A stretch of 64,000 bases of DNA from Micavibrio_B sp964399985 (GTDB lineage Bacteria; Pseudomonadota; Alphaproteobacteria; Micavibrionales; Micavibrionaceae), in assembly GCA_964399985.1 (NCBI GenBank), contig CAYNRY010000001.1:868001-932000 (forward strand), read 5' to 3'. Numbering within the stretch: position 1 is the stretch's first letter; each line of letters opens with the position of its first letter. The translations under genes were made by a program, and so were the position numbers. Below are positions 60,106 through 64,000 of the stretch, in pieces. The notes under the pieces are model-generated. The model did not search any database and was not told the DNA's origin. It was given only the letters and a program-made list of their open reading frames with translations.

Positions 60106-60168
60106 TATGATATTTTACATCAAAACCGCCCCTTTTGGGAATGAGGACAATAGTATGTAAAGGGAGAA

Positions 60169-60243
60169 TGGTGCGCAGTGACGGGATTGAACCGCCGACC
60201 CACTCGGTGTAAACGAGTTGCTCTACCGCTGAGCTAACCGCGC
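60169..60243 (-). tRNA. tRNA-Val (TAC anticodon)
   Basis: On the minus strand the acceptor GCGCGGT pairs with ACTGCGC, the D-arm is TAGCTCAGCGGTAGAGC, the anticodon stem ACTCG/CGAGT encloses TTTACAC with TAC, and the T-loop is TTCAATC. The CCA end is encoded. Length is 75 bases including CCA. It lies between lon and the GAF gene. Confidence 0.95.
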
Positions 60244-60252
60244 GCTGGTGTC

Positions 60253-60281
60253 TGTTTAAAGCTGTATCGAATTGATTTCAA
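60253..60281 (-). promoter_or_regulatory. Candidate promoter of tRNA-Val
   Basis: On the minus strand TTGAAA (60281-60276) and TAAACA (60258-60253) are separated by 17 bases and would start transcription a few bases before the tRNA. The -10 box is identical to that proposed for tRNA-Asp. It lies just after the lon stop. Confidence 0.5.
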
Positions 60282-60297
60282 GCACTAATTTTAAAAA

Positions 60298-62709
60298 TTA
60301 ATGCCTCAGCGCATCACCTTCCTCGGTAGCCTCAACAGGTGGCGATACCGGTTCGTAATCATGGGGTTTTTCCTCGATAGGCTCTGGCACGCGGACAAGC
60401 GCATGGATCAGGACATCCTGAATATTATCGACCGGGATGATTTTCAGGCCTTTTTTAACATTGGCAGGAATTTCCTCGATATCCTTCTCATTATCCTGCG
60501 GGATTAGGACGGTTTTGATGCCGCTCCTATGTGCCGCGAGAAGCTTTTCTTTTAAGCCCCCGATTTCGGTCACGTTTCCGCGCAGATTAACCTCGCCGGT
60601 CATGGCGATATCGCGTTTGATCTCGATATTTGTAATCGCGGAAATAATCGCCGTGACCATGGCCGCGCCCGCTGAAGGACCGTCTTTTGGGGTCGCGCCT
60701 TCCGGAACGTGAACATGGATGCTCATATCTTTCAAGTCATCATAATGAATCCCGAATTGCTTCGAACGTGACTTGATCAGCATCTCGGCAACCGTGATCG
60801 ATTCTTTCATGACTTCGCGCAAATTACCGGTTGTTGAAACCTTGCCGTCTTTGCCCGGCATCGTCACCGCTTCGATCGACAAAATATCGCCGCCGAATTC
60901 GGTGTAGGCAAGACCGTTCACAACGCCGACTCTGTCGGCCACTTCCAGCTCGCCATATTTATAACGCGGAATACCGGCATATTTTTTCAGATTGGCGGAA
61001 TTGACCGAAATCTGCTTCTTGCCTTTGCGAAGAATTTCCTTGATCGCTTTACGGCATAGGCTGGCAAGTTCGCGCTCGAGAGAGCGCACACCGGCTTCGC
61101 GCGTGTAATGACGGATCAAATCTCTCAAGGCATCGTCGGTAATTTTGAATTCACCCGCACGCAATCCTGTCGCCTTGATTTGCTTGGCCAGCAAATGGCG
61201 TTTGACGATTTCCATTTTCTCGTCTTCGGTATAGCCGCCGATGCGAATGATTTCCATCCGGTCCAAAAGAGGCTGCGGCATGCGCAAACTATTCGCCGTA
61301 CAGATAAACATCACATCCGACAGATCATAATCCAGCTCAAGATAGTGATCGGCAAATGTCGAATTTTGTTCAGGATCCAAAACCTCAAGCAAAGCCGCCG
61401 ATGGATCGCCGCGATAATCGGATCCCATTTTTTCGATTTCGTCGAGAAGGAAAAGCGGGTTCGATGATTTCGCTTTTTTCATCGACTGGATAATCTTGCC
61501 CGGCAAGGCCCCGATATAGGTGCGGCGGTGGCCACGAATTTCAGATTCATCGCGCACGCCGCCCAAAGAGAGGCGAACGAAATTACGGTTGGTTGCTTTC
61601 GCAATCGACGTCGCCAGCGATGTTTTACCGACACCTGGAGGGCCGACAAGACAAAGGATCGGCCCCTTCACTTTCGTCGCGCGCTGCTGCACGGCCAGAT
61701 ATTCAAGAATCCGCTCTTTGACTTTCTCCAGACCGAAATGATCCTTGTTGAGAATTTTCTCGGCCTCGACGATATCTTTTTTGACCTTACTCGGCTTGTT
61801 CCAAGGCACAGATAAAATCCAGTCAAGATAATTGCGAACGACGGTCGCTTCGGCAGACATCGGCGACATCTGTTTAAGCTTCTTCAACTCGCCCTTGGCT
61901 TTTTCACGCGCTTCCTTGGAAAGCTTCGTGCCTTCGATTTTCTTTTCCAACTCCTGAATCTCGTCGCCGCTTTCGCCGTCACCGAGCTCCTTCTGGATCG
62001 CCTTCATTTGTTCGTTGAGATAATATTCGCGCTGCGTTTTTTCCATCTGGCGCTTGACGCGGCCACGAATGCGCTTTTCAACTTGCAGCACACCGATCTC
62101 GCCGTCCATCAGCGAGAAAATATGCTCCATACGTTCGGCGGCATTATTGATCTCAAGAATCTTTTGTTTCTCTTCGAGCTTCAAACTCAAATGAGATGCC
62201 ACGGTATCGGACAATTTCGACGCATCGTCGATCTGGTTGATCGAGACGATCACTTCCGGTGGAATTTTTTTGTTGAGCTTGACGTATTCTTCGAACTGCG
62301 TTGACAGCGCACGCGACAAAGCCGCCATCTCTTCATTTTGAGGCGTCGCATCTTCTATGATAGATGCATCGACTTCCATGAAATCGTCATTGGCTAAAGG
62401 CTGCTCGACCTTGGCGCGGCTTTCGCCTTCGACAAGAACCTTTACCGTTCCGTCCGGCAATTTCAGAAGTTGTAAAATAGTACCGATCGTCCCCGAGGCA
62501 TATAAATCGTCAATTGTCGGATCGTCGGTAGTTGGGGATTTTTGCGTTAGAAGAAAAATCTTCTTTCCGCCTTCCATGACTTTTTCGAGAGCCTTCACGG
62601 ATTTTTCGCGCCCTACAAATAGCGGCACGATCATATGCGGGAAAACCACGATATCGCGAAGAGGAAGAACGGCATAAGCCTTCGGCATATTTGAACGGAA
62701 CCCGATCAT
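60298..62709 (-). CDS. lon: ATP-dependent protease Lon
   Basis: Degrades misfolded and certain regulatory proteins. The 803 residues contain the N-terminal substrate domain (LPLRDIVVFPHMIVPLFVGR), a coiled-coil region, the AAA+ module with Walker A GPPGVGKTSLA (about residues 355-365) and Walker B PLFLLDEIEKM, and the C-terminal serine-lysine peptidase with PKDGPSAGAAM (catalytic Ser, about residue 680) and the Lys in GGLKEKLLAAHRSG. AAGGAG stands seven bases before the ATG at 62709. It follows clpP by about 130 bases; in many alphaproteobacteria clpX lies between clpP and lon, but it is absent here. The C-terminal 25 residues are acidic and variable. Confidence 0.98.
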   Translation of the reverse strand: MIGFRSNMPKAYAVLPLRDIVVFPHMIVPLFVGREKSVKALEKVMEGGKKIFLLTQKSPTTDDPTIDDLYASGTIGTILQLLKLPDGTVKVLVEGESRAKVEQPLANDDFMEVDASIIEDATPQNEEMAALSRALSTQFEEYVKLNKKIPPEVIVSINQIDDASKLSDTVASHLSLKLEEKQKILEINNAAERMEHIFSLMDGEIGVLQVEKRIRGRVKRQMEKTQREYYLNEQMKAIQKELGDGESGDEIQELEKKIEGTKLSKEAREKAKGELKKLKQMSPMSAEATVVRNYLDWILSVPWNKPSKVKKDIVEAEKILNKDHFGLEKVKERILEYLAVQQRATKVKGPILCLVGPPGVGKTSLATSIAKATNRNFVRLSLGGVRDESEIRGHRRTYIGALPGKIIQSMKKAKSSNPLFLLDEIEKMGSDYRGDPSAALLEVLDPEQNSTFADHYLELDYDLSDVMFICTANSLRMPQPLLDRMEIIRIGGYTEDEKMEIVKRHLLAKQIKATGLRAGEFKITDDALRDLIRHYTREAGVRSLERELASLCRKAIKEILRKGKKQISVNSANLKKYAGIPRYKYGELEVADRVGVVNGLAYTEFGGDILSIEAVTMPGKDGKVSTTGNLREVMKESITVAEMLIKSRSKQFGIHYDDLKDMSIHVHVPEGATPKDGPSAGAAMVTAIISAITNIEIKRDIAMTGEVNLRGNVTEIGGLKEKLLAAHRSGIKTVLIPQDNEKDIEEIPANVKKGLKIIPVDNIQDVLIHALVRVPEPIEEKPHDYEPVSPPVEATEEGDALRH

Positions 62710-62755
62710 TTTGGTACTCCTTGTCTCACCTTAAATAAGCATGAGACTAAATGTG

Positions 62756-62781
62756 AAAAGCTGGATTAATGCCCAGCTTTT
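62756..62781 (-). terminator. Possible weak terminator between clpP and lon
   Basis: On the minus strand AAAAGCTGG (62781-62773) pairs perfectly with CCAGCTTTT (62764-62756) around an eight-base loop. Only the four T of the stem's own end follow, so termination is likely partial. It lies about 58 bases after the clpP stop and 47 before the lon start. Confidence 0.55.
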
Positions 62782-62838
62782 ACTAAAATGGTTAAGATTT
62801 TAAGAAATTCAAGGCTTCAGTAAAAAGCCGATAATTAC

Positions 62839-63501
62839 CTATTTCTTTTCCTCGACAGGCTTAATCACATCATTTCTGGATGTCACGACATGATCGACCA
62901 AACCTAGGGCTTTCGACTCCTCGGCTGACAGCCACTTGTCGCGGTCCATCAGGTCTTCCAGCGTTTTATATTTCTGGCCCGTATGCTTGACGTAAGTTTC
63001 GGTCAAAATCTTCTTCAAGCGAACGATTTCTGCGGCCTGAATTTCGATATCGGACGCCATACCCTGCGCACCGCCGGATGGCTGGTGAATCATGATACGG
63101 GAATTTGGCAGGCAGTAACGCTTATTTTCTGCACCAGCCATCAGCAAGAATGAGCCCATAGAACAGGCTTGACCGATACAAACGGTTGAAACGTCAGGCT
63201 TGATATACTGCATCGTATCATACATCGCGAGACCGGAAGACACGACGCCGCCTGGGGAGTTGATGTAGAAGTAAATGTCTTTGCCAGGGTTCTCGGATTC
63301 GAGGAAAAGCAACTGGGCGCAGATTAGCGATGATACGTTGTCATTGACCGGGCCGATCAGGAATATGATGCGCTCTTTCAAAAGGCGCGAATAGATGTCG
63401 AAGGCGCGCTCGCCGCGGTTCGTCTGCTCGATAACGGTTGGGACCAGATAGTTGTTGTAAACGTCCATCGGGTCGCTGTCTTTGGGAATTCTTGGAAACA
63501 T
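62839..63501 (-). CDS. clpP: ATP-dependent Clp protease proteolytic subunit (ClpP)
   Basis: Serine peptidase that forms the 14-mer chamber used with ClpX or ClpA. The 220 residues hold the complete triad: Ser114 in GQACSMGSFLL, His139 in RIMIHQPSGGAQG and Asp188 in MDRDKW. An N-terminal stretch of about 15 residues may be removed on maturation. The ATG has AAGG seven bases upstream. Upstream on the minus strand, TTGAAG followed after 16 bases by TAGGTT is a possible promoter. No clpX follows; the next gene is lon. Confidence 0.98.
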   Translation of the reverse strand: MFPRIPKDSDPMDVYNNYLVPTVIEQTNRGERAFDIYSRLLKERIIFLIGPVNDNVSSLICAQLLFLESENPGKDIYFYINSPGGVVSSGLAMYDTMQYIKPDVSTVCIGQACSMGSFLLMAGAENKRYCLPNSRIMIHQPSGGAQGMASDIEIQAAEIVRLKKILTETYVKHTGQKYKTLEDLMDRDKWLSAEESKALGLVDHVVTSRNDVIKPVEEKK

Positions 63502-63626
63502 TTATGTGCCTTAAGGTGGGATAACAATGATTAGCTAACCTAGCAAACCTACCGAATTCTTCAAGTGGCAATTAAGATGTTGTTTTTTCTATAGTTTTTG
63601 TCATTCATGAAATTTGCCTTTATTTA

Positions 63627-63653
63627 TTGACATAAGGCATGCCATGGTATAGC
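63627..63653 (+). promoter_or_regulatory. Possible promoter before the pentapeptide-repeat gene
   Basis: A perfect TTGACA at 63627-63632 is followed after 15 bases by TATAGC at 63648-63653. The spacing is two bases short of ideal. It would start transcription about 20 bases before the ATG at 63680. Confidence 0.35.
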
Positions 63654-63679
63654 TTATTAGACAAATTAATGAGTTTATA

Positions 63680-64000
63680 ATGAAAAATAAAAGCACCTCG
63701 CTGACAGAGCTTCATCCTTCCAAAAATCTTTCGAAATTTAGTTTAACTGAAGATTTATTTGAAACTTTAGATGCAATTTTTGCTGCGCCCGACGATTCAA
63801 AACTGTCTTATCTCTTTAAACAAGCTGGCCTAGACCCTAAACAAGATTTAATGGGTTTTCCGTTATTTGAAGGAGGATCATTCAAGGATGAAGGTTTTTA
63901 TTATGAACGCGCAAACCTTCGAAATACTAATTTAAGAGAAACACAATGGAATGATAACGTTTCTCTATATGGCACCTTACTCGAAGGCGCAGATTTAACA
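63680..64000 (+). CDS. Pentapeptide-repeat protein, N-terminal part (runs off right edge)
   Basis: An open frame of 107 codons from the ATG at 63680 continues past the window edge. The first 80 residues (beginning MKNKSTSLTELHPSKNLSKF) are not recognised. From about residue 83 the sequence takes the pentapeptide-repeat pattern A(N/D)LxX, seen as RANLRNTNLRETQW and later LLEGADLT, so a right-handed quadrilateral beta helix probably follows. Such proteins have varied roles, including DNA mimicry and structural parts, and the rest of the gene is needed to judge. It is divergent from clpP. AT content looks higher than in neighbouring genes by eye. Confidence 0.7.
   Translation, partial: MKNKSTSLTELHPSKNLSKFSLTEDLFETLDAIFAAPDDSKLSYLFKQAGLDPKQDLMGFPLFEGGSFKDEGFYYERANLRNTNLRETQWNDNVSLYGTLLEGADLT

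Noticed and set aside
1..64000. CRISPR array, prophage, restriction-modification, toxin-antitoxin or secretion-system locus
   Set aside because: No regularly spaced repeats, phage structural genes, methylases or paired small toxin/antitoxin genes were seen on either strand.

Overview
This window is a chromosome segment from a Gram-negative alphaproteobacterium of moderate GC (mid-40s percent by eye, not counted). The call rests on gene order and signals. The block tpiA-secG-pyrG-kdsA / ppiD-trpEGDC-lexA / comEC / gltX-gltA / lpxB, the run rpsB-tsf-pyrH-frr-uppS-cdsA-dxr-rseP-bamA-skp-lpxD-fabZ-lpxA-lpxI-lpxB, and the run nuoA-N-birA-coaX-rnj-DUF1467-proS-lolC-lolD-dnaE are all typical of that class. 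The lexA promoter carries a direct-repeat SOS box of the alphaproteobacterial type (GAAC-N7-GAAC). Genus cannot be settled from sequence alone.

Layout. 1-300: N-terminal part of an unknown protein cut by the left edge. 452-3989 (minus): tpiA, secG, pyrG, kdsA. 4065-9829 (plus): a PpiD-like periplasmic folding factor overlapping trpE, then trpG, trpD, trpC with start/stop overlaps. 9829-10554: SOS box and lexA, whose 3' end overlaps convergent comEC. 12768-15553 (plus): gltX, gltA. 15550-29924 (minus): the envelope and translation supercluster, starting at a clear promoter and structured leader before rpsB. 30085-57612 (minus): a small unknown gene, dnaE, lolD, lolC, proS, two small membrane or exported proteins, rnj, coaX, birA and all 14 complex I genes. 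57613-60243: a mobile-type palindrome, tRNA-Asp with a duplicated 3' end, a small secreted protein, ald, a GAF protein and tRNA-Val. 60298-63501 (minus): lon and clpP. 63680-64000: start of a pentapeptide-repeat protein cut by the right edge.

Functionally the window covers lipid A synthesis (LpxA, LpxD, LpxI, LpxB, with KdsA for Kdo), phospholipid and isoprenoid supply (CdsA, UppS, Dxr), outer-membrane protein and lipoprotein export (BamA, Skp, PpiD, LolCD, RseP), respiration (NuoA-N), tryptophan synthesis, translation and protein quality control.

Most of this is conserved housekeeping DNA and I see no large undescribed system: no CRISPR array, prophage, restriction or toxin locus. The unusual content is small-scale: four non-nuo genes inside the complex I operon, one of them a GxxExxY nuclease-fold gene flanked by terminal inverted repeats; an archaeal/eukaryotic-type ProRS where this class usually has the bacterial one; a terminator for gltA written inside the lpxB coding region; a 34-bp duplication of the tRNA-Asp 3' end; and several palindromic repeats.
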